Shown: positions 47,976-59,100 of the stretch, in pieces
Layout: every line of letters starts with the position of its first letter
Numbering within the stretch: the stretch's first letter is position 1
Source: Elephas maximus indicus
Taxonomy: Eukaryota > Chordata > Mammalia > Proboscidea > Elephantidae
Assembly (NCBI RefSeq): GCF_024166365.1
Contig: NC_064838.1
Location: forward strand, 75,160,001-75,224,000
Reading direction: 5' to 3'
Length of the DNA stretch: 64,000 nucleotides
Translations under genes and position numbers: made by a program
Notes under the pieces: model-generated
Told to the model about the DNA's origin: nothing
What the model saw: the letters and a program-made list of their open reading frames with translations, nothing else
Database searches by the model: none

Positions 47976-48270
47976 ACTGACAGTTAATCAAAAATTAATT
48001 TTAAATTTATTGATTTTAATATCATTTAAAGAGAATGTGTTATGTACTGAGTATAATTACACAATTTGTTCTTCCTTAGTTACCATATTGTTTCTTCAAT
48101 TACTTCAGTAAATGTATACATAGATGCTATTCTTTAACCATTACATTTCATGAGTTGCCATTATTTGAATTCCAGATGCATATAAAATGTAAATATAACT
48201 GTCCAGATAACGTTCTCATCACCCATTCTTCTGCAAGGAGATATTTGAGAAAAGGAAACCTGGGGAAAAA
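47976..48270. repeat. Third copy of the module Y distal end
   Basis: Matches 30,480-30,770 and 59,100-59,370 ('TGTTCTTCCTTAGTTACCAT', 'GTAAATATAACTGTCCAGAT'). Confidence 0.75.
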
Positions 48271-48762
48271 ATATATTTATGTGTGTATGCATGTATATAT
48301 GTAGAGAGAGAGAGAGGGAGAGAAAGAGCCAAGGTGGCCCAGTGTTTAAAACCTCAGCTGATAATCAAAAGATCAGCAGTTTGAATCCACCAGCAGCTCC
48401 TTAGAAACACTTTGGGGTAGTTCTACCCCATCCTATAGGGTCCCTTTGAGTCAGAATTCACTCAATGGCAATTTTTTTTTTTATGTGTATACATGTATGT
48501 ATATACATATACATATATAAAATATATATATGTATGTCAGAAACCCTGGTAGCATAGTGGTTAGGAGCTACAGCTGCTAACCAAAACGTCGGCAGTTTGA
48601 ATTCACCAGGTGCTCCTTGGAAACCATATGGGGCACTTCTACTGTGTCCTATAGGGTTGCTATGAGTCAGAATCAACTCGATGGCAATGGGTTTTAAACG
48701 TATGTGTATATATAAATATAAATCTATGTATGTGTGTCCGTATATATGTATGTATACAGAAC
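48271..48762 (+). repeat. Two SINEs in TATG/GA microsatellite DNA
   Basis: SINE at 48,328-48,473 ('CCAAGGTGGCCCAGTGTTTA') and SINE at 48,538-48,697 ('GAAACCCTGGTAGCATAGTG', 'CAATGGGTTTTAAACG'). They are separated and followed by (TATG)n/(TA)n tracts (48,480-48,537 and 48,698-48,760). (GA)n at 48,303-48,325. Confidence 0.85.
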
Positions 48763-49199
48763 AACACAGGAAGCTTCTAAAGCAGATGGAAAGAATACAC
48801 AGAGTCACTTCACCTAAAAGAATTGGTCGACATTCCGTCTTTTCAGGAGGTAGAATATGATAAAGAAAAGATGGTACTGAAGGAAGAAATCCAAGTTGCA
48901 CTGAAGACATTGGTGAAAAACAAGGCTCCAGGAATTGATGGAATACAAATTGAGTCATTTCAACAAATAGATGTAGTGCTGGAGGTACCCACTTGTCTGT
49001 GCTAAGAAATTTGGAAGAAGCTCCGAGTCCAACTGACTGGAAGAGATCCATATGTATGCTTCTTCCCAAGAAAGATGATCCAACCAAATGAAAATTATCT
49101 GACAATATCATTAATATTACATGCAAGTAAAATTTTCCAAAGATCATTCAAAAAAGGTTGCAGCAGTACATTAACAGGCAATTGCCAGAAATTCAGACC
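48763..49199 (+). mobile_element. RTE LINE fragment (N-terminal RT region)
   Basis: 'EVEYDKEKMVLKEEIQVALK' and 'NKAPGIDGI' are readable near 48,847-48,950. It ends at about 49,199 inside the RT, where the sequence restarts at an earlier RTE position. Confidence 0.82.
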
Positions 49200-51172
49200 A
49201 TCTCAAGAATAGATTTGACCCCTTGAATGCTTATGACTACGACCAAAGAGCAGATGAGTTGTGGAATGATGTCAAGGACATCATGCATGAAGAAAGCAAG
49301 AGATAATTAAAAAGACAGGTGAGAAAGAAAATATCTAGATGATGTCAGAAACTTGCTCCTGAACATCAAGTAGCAAAATCAAAAGGAAAAAAATTATGAA
49401 GTGAAAGAGCTGAATAGAAGACTTCAAAGGGCAGCTAGAAAAGACAAAGCAAAGTATTATGATGATATGTGGGAAGACCTGGAGATAGAAACCAAAAGGG
49501 GAGAACACACTCAGCATTTCTCAAGCTGGAAGAATTGAAGAAAAAATTCAGTTTTCGAGTTGAGATACTGAGGGATTCTGTGGGGAAAATATTAAATGAA
49601 GCAGGAAGCATCAACAGAAGATGAAAAGAATACAGGGTCACTATGCCAAAAAAATTGGTGCACATTCAAACATTTCAGGAGTAACATATGATCAGGAATC
49701 AATGGTACTGAAGGAAGAAGTCCAAGCAGCACTGGAGGCATTGGAGAAAAACAAGGCTCCGGGAATTGATGGAACACCAATTGAGATATTTCAACAAACA
49801 GATGCAGTCTTGAGAGTGCTCACTCATCTATGCCAAGAAACTGGCAAGAGAGCTACCAGACCAACCAACTGGAAGAGATCTACATGTATGTACATTCCAG
49901 AGAAAGGTGATCCAACTAAATGGGGAAATTATCAAACAATATCATTAAACATGCAAGCAAAATTTTTCTACAGGTCATTCAAAAATGACAGCAGCAGTAT
50001 ATCGACAGGAAAATTCCAGAAGTTCAAGCTGGATTTAGAAGAGAACATGGAACCAGGGATATTATTGCTGATGTCAGATGGATCCTGGCTGAAACCAGAG
50101 AATGCCAGAAAGACGTTTACGTGTGTTTCATTGACTATGCTAAGGCATTGGACTGTGTGGACCATAACAAATTATGGATTACATCGCAGAGAATGGGGAT
50201 TCCAGAACACTTAGCTGTGCTTAAGAGGCAGTCATTGGGACAGAACAAGGGGATAAAGTCAGGAAAGTTGTGTGTCAGGGTTGTATCCTTTCATTACTTT
50301 TATTCAATCTGTATGATGAAAAATCAACCTGAGAAACAGGAGTATATGAAGAAAAACAGGGCACCAGGATTGGTGGAAGACTCATTAACAACCTGCCTTA
50401 TGCAGACGACACTACCTTGATTGCTGAAAATGAAGAGGACTCGAAGCACTTACTGATGATCAAAGACCACAGCCTTCAGTATGGATAACACCTCAACATA
50501 AAGAAAATAAAAATCCTCACAACTGGACCAGTAACCAATATCATGATGAATGGAGAAAAGATTGATGTTGTCAAGGATTTCTTTTTACTAGGATCCGTAA
50601 CCAACACCCATGGAAGGAGCAGTCAAGAAACCAAAAGACACATTGCATTAGGTATATCTGTTGTAAAAGACCTCCTTAGAGTATTGAAAAGCAAAGATGT
50701 CACCTTGAAGACTAAGGTGCACATCACCCAAGCCATGGTTTTTTCAGTTGCCTCATATGCATGTGAAAGCTGGATGATGAATAAAGAAGACAAAAGAAGA
50801 ATTGATGCCTTTGAATTGTGATGTTGGTGAAGAATATGGAATACACCATGGGCTGCCAAAAAACTAACAAGTTTGCCTTGGAAGGAGTTCAACCACAATG
50901 CTTCTTAGAAGCTAGGATGGTGAGACTATGTCTCACATACTTTGGAAATGTTATCAGGAGCGCTCTGTCAGTGGAGAAGGACATTATGCCTGGTAAAGTA
51001 ATGGTTCAGTGAAAAAGAGGAAGACCCTCAATGAGATGGATTGACACAGTGGTTGCAACAATGGGCACAAGCCTAGCAACAATTGTGAGGATGGAGCAGG
51101 ACCGGGGAGTGTTTTGTTCTGTTGTGCATAGGGTCACTTTAAGTGGAAATCAACTCGGCTGTACCTAACAAG
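49200..51172 (+). mobile_element. RTE LINE, 5'-truncated, RT and C-terminus, degenerate
   Basis: Linker region, then RT: 'NKAPGIDGTPIEIF' (49,750-49,790), 'CFIDYAKALDCVDHNKLW' (50,122-50,180), and the YADD box at 50,399-50,410 followed by TTLIAENEED. C-terminal fragment at 50,543-50,821. Ends at 'GTACCTAACAAGAAGAG', the RTE 3' terminus. Frameshifts throughout, but the catalytic box is preserved. Confidence 0.87.
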
Positions 51173-51404
51173 AAGAGCAACACTACCCACCATACATACA
51201 ATAGAAATCCCTGTTTGCTTTAACTTTGAAGACAGATTTCCATTGACCTCTTCCAGTTCACTAACCCTGTCATTCTGCCTGGAAGCAGAAACTCAAATTA
51301 TATTTAAAGGTGAGGAAATGAAACAGCTCTTTGGAATCGCTAAATATGTGGGCAGACTTTTATATTTTGAAACATAACCCAAAGGTAATCAGGCAATATG
51401 ATAA
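51173..51404. other. Unique DNA between RTE and module Y copy 2
   Basis: No counterpart seen at 22.8-23.1 kb. Nothing recognisable. Confidence 0.5.
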
Positions 51405-51667
51405 TGGCTATAAATTTTCTCCTGAAAAAAAAAAAAACCTTCCCCTTCTACTTGGGATATGCACATTGTAGTGAGGCGTTAATAAGGTAGTGTGTGCTTG
51501 GATGCTGGAATTCTGGGAACAGCAAGAGGAAAAGACTCCACGGTTCACTATGCAGACTTTAATTCTTATATGTGCAGCTGCATGCTTCCTCATTTTCCTC
51601 CAGTTATGTCAGAAATCTTCTAGCGCAATTCCTGTCTATCTATTGATCAATACGTTAAAAAAAAAAA

Positions 51668-51870
51668 AAAATTGTCCTGCAGTTGATTCTGATTCATGGT
51701 GATCTCACGTGTTTCAAAGCAGAACTGTGCTCCACAGGGTTTTCAATGGCTGTGATCTTTTGGAAGTAGATTGCTAGGCTTTTCTTCCAAGGCTCCTCTG
51801 GATGCACTCAAACATCCAATCTCTTGGTTAATAGCCAAGCACTTAACCATTTGCACCACCCAGAGATTGC
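51668..51870 (-). repeat. tRNA-derived SINE (shared with copy 1)
   Basis: Counterpart of 23,380-23,583: 'TGATTCATGGTGATCTCACG', 'TTTGCACCACCCAGAGA'. Confidence 0.83.
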
Positions 51871-52534
51871 ACCTGGAGCTATAACCACATGAATATTTCT
51901 CAATGGAAGAAATCTTAAGAAACTATTTATACTGATTATCTGTTTACGTAAGGATGAGAAAGAGATAGATTTTTTCATTTCATACTTTTTTGAAATTTGT
52001 GGATTTTCAAAACTTATGCATGATTTTTTCATGTTCTTGTAAATAATATCACATAGATAGTGAAATTATATGCTGTATTTTCTTCTTTTTGTGTGTTTTT
52101 ATTACAGAAAAGAAAACCATAAATTCATATTTAAAGAAAAAGAACAGCATTTTCTGGTGTTAAATGTTGCAAGCTATCCATAAAAATGTATTTCCCCTCT
52201 CTTCTAAATTCTCATTAAAATAAAAGTCAAAATGAAGATTACATGTAAGTCTACGAGAACAACAATGAAAAATAGGAAACATCAGTAGCTTAGAGTTACA
52301 GGCATTTTTCAAAACATAATTTTCGGTACCTGCCTTAACAGAATGGAGAAAGTTAGAATCATTTGAGGAAGGATAGAGCAAAAAGCAAGTTAGCTTACCT
52401 GGAAAGCTCCTGAAATGCTACAAGCTTGAAGCGGCAGTTTCTACAGAATACAGTGGTGAAACGTGCAGTCATGATTGGAGAATTATTTTATTTTCCTACT
52501 CTATATTACGTATAATCAGGAAACACCCTTCTAC
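51871..52534. other. Unique module Y DNA with empty MITE site
   Basis: Matches 23,584-24,630 except for the MITE; at about 52,500 CTCTATATTACG spans the insertion point. No gene. Confidence 0.6.
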
Positions 52535-52865
52535 CTTTGGGGCTTAGGTTTCAGCAGAGCTTCTAGACTAAGATTAGGAAGAAAGGCTAACTATTTCTGA
52601 AAATCAGTCAGTGAAAACCTTATGGATCACACAAGGTATTGTCTGACTTGCACGATTTGGACATTAGGGTGGATCAATAGCCAGAAGAGAATATCATGTT
52701 TGGTGAAGCAGAGGGAAAGCATGGATGAGAAAAGACCCTCAGTGAAATGGCTTGGTACAATAGCCACAATGATGGACTTGAACATGCTGGTGATTGTGAA
52801 GATGAAGCAGGACTAGGCAATATTTTGTTCTGCTCTACATAAAGTCTACATGGGTGGAATAAATT
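52535..52865 (+). repeat. Partial SINE with RTE 3' tail (shared)
   Basis: Counterpart of 24,630-24,990: 'AGGAAGAAAGGCTAACTATT', 'AAAAGACCCTCAGTGAAATG'. Confidence 0.75.
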
Positions 52866-53084
52866 CAGCAGCAGCTAAGTATCTCTGCTCTCTACTATCA
52901 GGTTGGCTGCTTATGGGTGATGGAATATATGGTAATATCAGTGAAATCTGAGATCATGAGAACAATCTCACGCTTCTGTTGTTCATGAATAAATATTATG
53001 TCCTAGGCAATGTTTGTGGGATATCCTGTCAGTGTATGACCTAGTCTGTGAACCCTCAAACATTGTGTTGTTGGGGGCACTGTA

Positions 53085-53577
53085 AAGACAGAAAGCACAA
53101 TCTATATCCGAAGTATTTATAATTTATATCCGTGTATGAAGACTTTATCATTTCCAGTAAGTTTTTAAACTTAAGGTCACATACCAAATTACAGTTGCTA
53201 ATTATCTAACTTTAAAATAGGAAGATTATCCTGCATTATCCAGATGAGATCACTGTAATCACAAGCATCCTTAAAGGTAGAACAGAGAGGCAGAAGAGAG
53301 AGAAGATGTGGTAATGGAAGATTTGTCAAAGATACACAATGTGGTTAACTTTGAAGATTCATGAAGGAGATCATGAGCCAGGACACGTGGGTGACATCTA
53401 GAATCTGGAAAAGCCTAGAGCCTGTAAAAGAAACACAACCATACTGACACCTTGATTTTAGCCCAGTGACAACTATGTCAGACTTCCAACCCAGAGAACT
53501 TAAGATAATAAATTTAGGGTGTTTTAAACCATTACATTTGTGGTAATTTGTTACAGCAGCACTAGAAAACTAACACA
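53085..53577 (+). repeat. MLT1-type (ERVL-MaLR) solo LTR, copy 2
   Basis: Same LTR as 25,205-25,684: 'GAAGATTATCCTGCATTATC', 'CACCTTGATTTTAGCCCAGT', 'AAGATAATAAATTTAGGGTG', ending 'CACTAGAAAACTAACACA'. No internal genes. Confidence 0.75.
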
Positions 53578-55084
53578 ACGCCTTAAAGCATATACTTTAA
53601 AGAGCCAGCTCTGGATGCCCTTGGCAGAACATCAGATTGCAAAGCAACAGTGAGTGCCTTCATGTCAAAATTTTTTCAATCTCCAGACTTATATTCTGTC
53701 CTCCTATGCTAACACCTTCAAGATTAGTTCCCGTAGTAAACTGTTTCCCCACTTCTCACCGTAGGTATTAGCTAGGTACTGCAATTCCTTCGTGGAAATC
53801 ATTTCTAAAAGAATGAGGGTTGTACATTCCTGCCTTGGCTTACCTGAGAATTGTCCCTGGTTAGTTGTTTGGAAGTAATAAGGGATATAGGACAAAGCTC
53901 TGGATGATAACAAATATCATCGCAAGACAACTGTTCATGTGAGATAACTGTGTGGGATTGAGGCAAGGAAGACTGTTCTTCACTCACATGGGAGAGCTAA
54001 CCCAGAGTATTCAGAATAATTTTAGGGTTCATTGTCTTCACCATTCCCCACAAAGATTGCCATATTTTGGCTCTCAGAATTTTATTCTTTCACTATCAGG
54101 ACACTGATATCAACAAATGAAGTTCATTTAAGCTGCACCTTCAGTCTTCTTTGCAGTTCTGCCACTTTTTTTTAAATTAAATCCTGTCACTGATCTAGAG
54201 CACAATCTCTGTCTGGAGCAGATGTGGTGACATTGGTAGCAGGGGCTCTATATTGAGTGCATGTCCTGGAGACATAATAGATGGAGTGTTTCTGGGTAGG
54301 CATCTAATCTGGATCCAATACACACTTCTTTTTTCTTTTTATCTTTTCCTTACCTTGAAATAGAAGAAAACACCAGCTAAAACTCTCAGAATTGTAATAT
54401 ACTACTATGCCAACCTTTCAATAGCAGAAAAACTATAGCTTCTATAATCAATAATAAACTACTTGTATCAGATTTCACCTTCAAATTCATATAACCTAAA
54501 AAAAAAAAAATCAGTTATGTGTATTTGTCACGATAGTTCATGGTAGAATCCACAGCTTTCCACGTCCACACAGAAAAGTAGATGTTCATTTTCTCAAGGT
54601 AAAGAAATGCTAAAGCTCTTGGTACAATAAAATTGGAACAAATTTAATAGATGTAATACGATTTAGTACAAAAAAAAAAAAGAAATAGTAGAATCAAATA
54701 AACACAAATACTCATTTTAATTTTCTTTATTGATAAAAATACAAACAAGAAATTAAATTGAAGTTAGGATTTTCATGATCATATAATTGGAGACTGTGGT
54801 GTTAAAAGGATAGTGATGAATGTTGGTTTCCATCTCCACTGCAGAAATGTACTTTTCATATAAACATTTCCAATCTCTCTAGTCAAGTTATTCTCTTCTC
54901 TGGATTATATTGAAAACTCACGAAATTTTTTTGTGACAACATATTTCTGTTTCAAAGCTCAAAAATACTCCTGTGGGTTATCCATCCAGTTTCAAAAAAA
55001 AAAAGAAAAGAAAATCTACTAGGCTGAGAATATAAGCAAATTGAGTGCAAACTATAATAACAATGAAAAAAATAATCAAACGAA
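53578..55084. other. Unique module Y DNA, no gene
   Basis: Homologous to 25,685-27,139. A-runs at 54,499-54,512 and 54,670-54,681. Nothing recognised. Confidence 0.55.
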
Positions 55085-55240
55085 CAAAAAATCCATTGCC
55101 ATTGAGTTGATTCTGCTTCATGGCAACTCCATGTTTTACAGAGAATGGTTCCACAGGTTTTTTGTCTATCATCTTTATGGAAACAGATTCACCAGGTCTT
55201 CCTTTCTTAGCTCTCCTGGGTGGTTTAAACTGTAAACCTT
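55085..55240 (-). repeat. tRNA-derived SINE, partial (shared)
   Basis: Counterpart of 27,140-27,300: 'TTGCCATTGAGTTGATTCTG', 'TCTTTATGGAAACAGATTCA'. Confidence 0.75.
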
Positions 55241-55581
55241 ATTTTAATATTCCAGAAACACCAGAAAATGTGAAGAAGGAGAGGGAAAGCACCAGACCAA
55301 AACCACAAGTCATTGTAAACATCAAGAAAAGGCAGAGAGAAGTGGTTAAAAAACTATGACAAAGGACCTTATATACCTGATTGTACCTTGTGTTTTTCTT
55401 CCTCTACATGAAATTGACTCAACTTTAACAAGTGAATGTTTTCATATTGCTTATTTTCCTGAAGGAGTTAGCTGACATTTCCCCAGATAGGATTCCATTA
55501 AATCCACAATAAGAAGGTAATATTCTCTTTTGAATTCTTCTAGGTCAATCAAAATTTTGAAAAAGGGTTTGAAACTTCTAT

Positions 55582-56514
55582 TCATCTTTGGTCATCTGAG
55601 ATCAGTTTTTTCCTCCATAGCTTCCTCATGGCATTTTTCACCTCAGCATTTCTCAGCGTATAAATCAGAGGGTTAATCAAAGGTGTTCCAAACATATAAA
55701 ACACAGTTATCATCTTATCCATGGGGAAGGTTGTTGTGGGACGTGTGTATATAAACATACAAGGACCAAAGAAAAATATCACTACAATGATATGGGAGAT
55801 GCAGGTGGAAAGGGCATTTTTCCTCCCTTCAGCACTGTGGTTTCTCAGAGAATGCAAGATGATAACATAGGAGAATATCAGCATGACAAAACTCACTGTG
55901 CAAATGGCCCCACTATTGGACACCAGTAGCAGATTGGTCACATAGGTGTCTGTACAGGCAAGTTTCAGCAAGGGCTGCAAGTCACATAAATAGTGATCAA
56001 TCACATCAGGACCACAGAAAGGTAAACTCAAGGCCAGAGAAATTTGAGCTAAAGAATGCACACAGGCCCCTACCCAGGCTACAGCTACCAACACACTGCA
56101 GACTTGCAGGTTCATCATGCTCATGCAGTGCAGGGGTTTACAGATGGCCACATAGCAGTCAACAGCCATCAAGATAAGGATAAAGATCTCCAGGCAGCCA
56201 AAGAAATGTAATGAAAAGACTTGGATCTTGCACTCACTGAAAGAGATAGGGCTATTCTTCAGAAGCGTATCCATAATCACTCTAGGGGCTATGGAAGTAG
56301 AGAAGTGGGTGTCAGATAAGGATAAATGGAAAAGGAAGAAGTACATTGATCTCCCAAATGCCCGGCTGGTCTTGATGGTAACAATAATCAATGAGTTACC
56401 CAACAATGTCCCTATGTAGGAAAGCAAGAAAAATGCAAACACTGTTTTCTTTTTAACAGGATCTTGTGTCAGCCCAAGCAGAATGAACTCAGTCACGTTA
56501 TTATTCAGCAGCAT
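55582..56514 (-). CDS. OR4C: Olfactory receptor, OR4C-like, open frame with DRY motif lost
   Basis: Odorant-receptor GPCR, 310 codons from ATG at 56,514 to stop at 55,582. This is the first in-frame ATG of the exon and aligns with the start in copy 1. Features: NVT glycosylation site at residue 6, GN at 39-40 (TM1), conserved cysteines C95, C167, C177 and C187, and NPLIYTLRN from 281 (TM7). Three family-defining residues are changed: DRY reads D119-C120-Y121 (CGC to TGC, a CpG transition), PMYFFL reads SMYFFL (residue 56), and RKALSTC reads KNALSTC (residue 233). The Arg of DRY is central to G-protein coupling in class A GPCRs, so an open frame here need not mean a working receptor. Best match by recall is human OR4C16. 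It may be an early-stage pseudogene. Confidence 0.9.
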   Translation of the reverse strand: MLLNNNVTEFILLGLTQDPVKKKTVFAFFLLSYIGTLLGNSLIIVTIKTSRAFGRSMYFFLFHLSLSDTHFSTSIAPRVIMDTLLKNSPISFSECKIQVFSLHFFGCLEIFILILMAVDCYVAICKPLHCMSMMNLQVCSVLVAVAWVGACVHSLAQISLALSLPFCGPDVIDHYLCDLQPLLKLACTDTYVTNLLLVSNSGAICTVSFVMLIFSYVIILHSLRNHSAEGRKNALSTCISHIIVVIFFFGPCMFIYTRPTTTFPMDKMITVFYMFGTPLINPLIYTLRNAEVKNAMRKLWRKKLISDDQR

Positions 56515-56522
56515 GATTTCAT
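56505..56522 (-). other. Short upstream ORF overlapping the OR4C-like start
   Basis: An out-of-frame ATG at 56,522-56,520 opens a five-codon frame ending at 56,505, overlapping the receptor ATG. Copy 1 has ACA in place of this ATG. It could lower translation of the receptor, but this is inference. Confidence 0.6.
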
Positions 56523-56557
56523 GAATGAGGAGAAGGCACAAGTGTGAAATGGTTTAT

Positions 56558-56560
56558 CTG
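56558..56560 (-). promoter_or_regulatory. Probable 3' splice site of OR coding exon
   Basis: Minus strand: a T-run of about 16 ends in CAG, then ATAAACC, 45 nt before the start codon. Conserved with 28,599-28,601. Confidence 0.6.
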
Positions 56561-56859
56561 AAAAAAAAAAAAAAAAGGGATTAATGTATGGTGCTATGCA
56601 ACAGTGTGAAATATTTAATGCAAATTAATTTGTGGTGCTATATGATGTTATGGGATATCATGAGCAAAAATAAATATTCCACATCAGGGACATTCTAGCT
56701 GTTGTTTCTTAATGAGTCATGTCACCTCTTTGTTCCTCAATTTTTAAGGACCTCCTCATAATGTCTTGTTTACACATATATATGTGCATTACATATTTGT
56801 TTTGCATACTTATGTAAATGTATATTAGTGATAAGTATATAATAAACCAAAAGCAAACA

Positions 56860-57055
56860 AACCCATTGCCATCAAATGGAGTCTAACTCACGGAGACCCT
56901 ATTTGTGACAGAGAACTGCTCCGTAGGGTTCTGTTGGATGTAATTTTTAAAGAACGAGATCACCAGGACTTTCTTCTGTGGTGGTGGTGAGTGGGTTTGA
57001 ATCCTGACCCTTTAGGTTAGTAGTTGAACACAAACCATTTACACCACCCAGGAAC
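56860..57055 (-). repeat. tRNA-derived SINE (shared)
   Basis: Counterpart of 29,195-29,397. A second fragment is at 57,138-57,185. Confidence 0.82.
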
Positions 57056-57296
57056 AAAAAAAATATGACCCAGTTTTTTACTGAACAGTCACTTCCAGAT
57101 ATTCCAGCTGAAAAAGAGAGCAAGAAATACTTATTTAGCCCATTGCGGTGGAGTTGATTCTGACTCATAGAGAACCTGTAGACATTTATTAGCCTCTAAA
57201 TAATCTACTTTACCTTCAAGCACCTTAATATATTCACTACTTGACATAAGTTAATAACCATAAATTAATATTCTTTGATAATTTGTAATAAAATAT

Positions 57297-57480
57297 CTAG
57301 GAGCCCTGGTGGTACATGGCAAAAGCACTCCACGGCTAACCAAAACGTCAGTGGTTCAAACCCAGCAGCCACTCCATGGGGGAAAGAGTGGCAGTCTGCT
57401 TCCATAAAGACACAAAACCTTGGAAACCCTATGAGGCAATTATACTCTGTTCTATAGGGTCACTGTGAGTCAGGGAGTTT
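57297..57480 (+). repeat. tRNA-derived SINE, long form
   Basis: 'AGGAGCCCTGGTGGTACATG', 'GGCAGTCTGCTTCCATAAAG', 'TTCTATAGGGTCACTGTGAG'. Replaced by a SINE/RTE chimera in copy 1 (29,634-29,790). Confidence 0.9.
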
Positions 57481-57911
57481 GGAATAAGATATCTCAAATT
57501 TCCTCTTTTCTATTTTTCTTCTTCCTATTTCTGAAAAGCTGAAAAGCACTTCTTAGATAACTTGAAGTCCCTGAGGTTACATTTCAAAATGACAAGGGGA
57601 AGATGATTGCTTAATAGTTCATGCTTTACAATTCAGGTTTTTTTCTTAAACATTTTAGATTTAGGGCAGAGGGAGTGGGAATTGTCACCAGGCACACCAG
57701 GCAGGTGGTATAGGATCAGACAGTCAATAAACACAAGCATAAATTCATGCACATCTATTCTACGTTTAAGTTGACATTTCTTATTAATGTGAAATAATGG
57801 ACTTTTCAGTAACTGGTGTTAGGAATTTGAATCTCCATCTGAAAAAAAAAGAAAAACCTACCTCACTATTCAAAAAACTATACATTCCAGATGGCTGAAA
57901 GACACATGTGT
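57481..57911. other. Unique DNA, no gene
   Basis: Not found in copy 1; nothing recognisable. Confidence 0.5.
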
Positions 57912-58062
57912 ATCAAAACAAACTAATAAGGACTCATAGCGACTCTACGGGACACAATAGAACTGCCCTATAGAGTTTCCAAGGAGTGTCTCGTGGATTT
58001 AAACTTCCAGCCTTTTGGGTAGCAGCCATAGCACTTAACCACTATGCCACCAGGGTTTCCAT
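57912..58062 (-). repeat. tRNA-derived SINE
   Basis: 'ACTCATAGCGACTCTACGGG', ending 'CACTATGCCACCAGGGTTTC'. No counterpart at 29.6 kb. Confidence 0.88.
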
Positions 58063-58214
58063 TGATATTTTAGGGTAGAAAATTCATAAAGAGTAATTTT
58101 AATACATTCAAACTTTTGTATAACAAAACTCAATATGAGCAAAGATTTTTAAAAAGTGGTAGGATGTGATTAAATACTTATAATGCCTACAAATAATAAT
58201 ATAAAGATTAGCAA

Positions 58215-58430
58215 CCCAATTTTAATGAAACCTGTAGCTTAATGGTTAAGTCCTTGGCTGCTAAGATGAAGACCAGTGGTTCAAAGCCACCCAGCAGTTC
58301 TGCAGGAGAAAAGATCTGGCAATCAGCCCCCATAAACTTTTCAGCCTTGGAAACTCTGTGAGGGCAGGTCTACTCTGTTACAAAGCATCTCTGTGAGACA
58401 GAATCAATTTGACAGCATACAACAACAATA
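58215..58430 (+). repeat. tRNA-derived SINE, long form
   Basis: 'TTAATGGTTAAGTCCTTGGC', 'TTCTGCAGGAGAAAAGATCT'. Counterpart of 46,428-46,644. Confidence 0.83.
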
Positions 58431-58434
58431 AAAT

Positions 58435-59100
58435 CACTCAATTTTACAAAAGAGTAAAACATTTGAATAAGCAATACACAGAACATTTTAACTGGTCGTT
58501 GAGCATTTATAAAACTGCTCAACCTCATTAAAATAAGGGAAATACCAATCAAACAACAATGAAATACTCATAAGTTTTGTAAAAACCAAACCGTACCACA
58601 TTTGGGTGATGATTTAAGGAATCAGCATGTGATCCAGTGAAATATCCTCAGAAATCTTTCAAAAAGATATGAACAGCAGACTTGTTAAAAATTGGGATAA
58701 CTGGAAATGATCTAAATACCCGACAATAATAGCATATAGATAACATGAAATATGTCCTTACTCTTGAAAATTAGGCAGAAGTTTAAGAATTGGATCTCTA
58801 TGAGCATCTAAGGTGGATAAATCACTGAGATATATTTGAGCTTAAAAATTAATTAAATGTACAAAAATAATCATAGTATGATAAATTGTATGTTAAAAAA
58901 AACCTATATAGAGTGCTGTATACTTTCTATGAGTACCTGTGTGCTAATAAATGCATTGGAAAAGATGTGGAAGGAAATCTTTACCTATGGGGAAGAAAGG
59001 AAGGGATGACCAAAGGGTTGATTTCTCTTATAGGGGATAATATTATAATATTACTTCTGTAATCAAAGTTCATTAATTGAAAATTCATTAATTTTAAAAT
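58435..59100 (+). mobile_element. Ancient L1M-type fragment (third copy)
   Basis: Matches 29,805-30,480 and 46,645-47,305. Confidence 0.7.
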
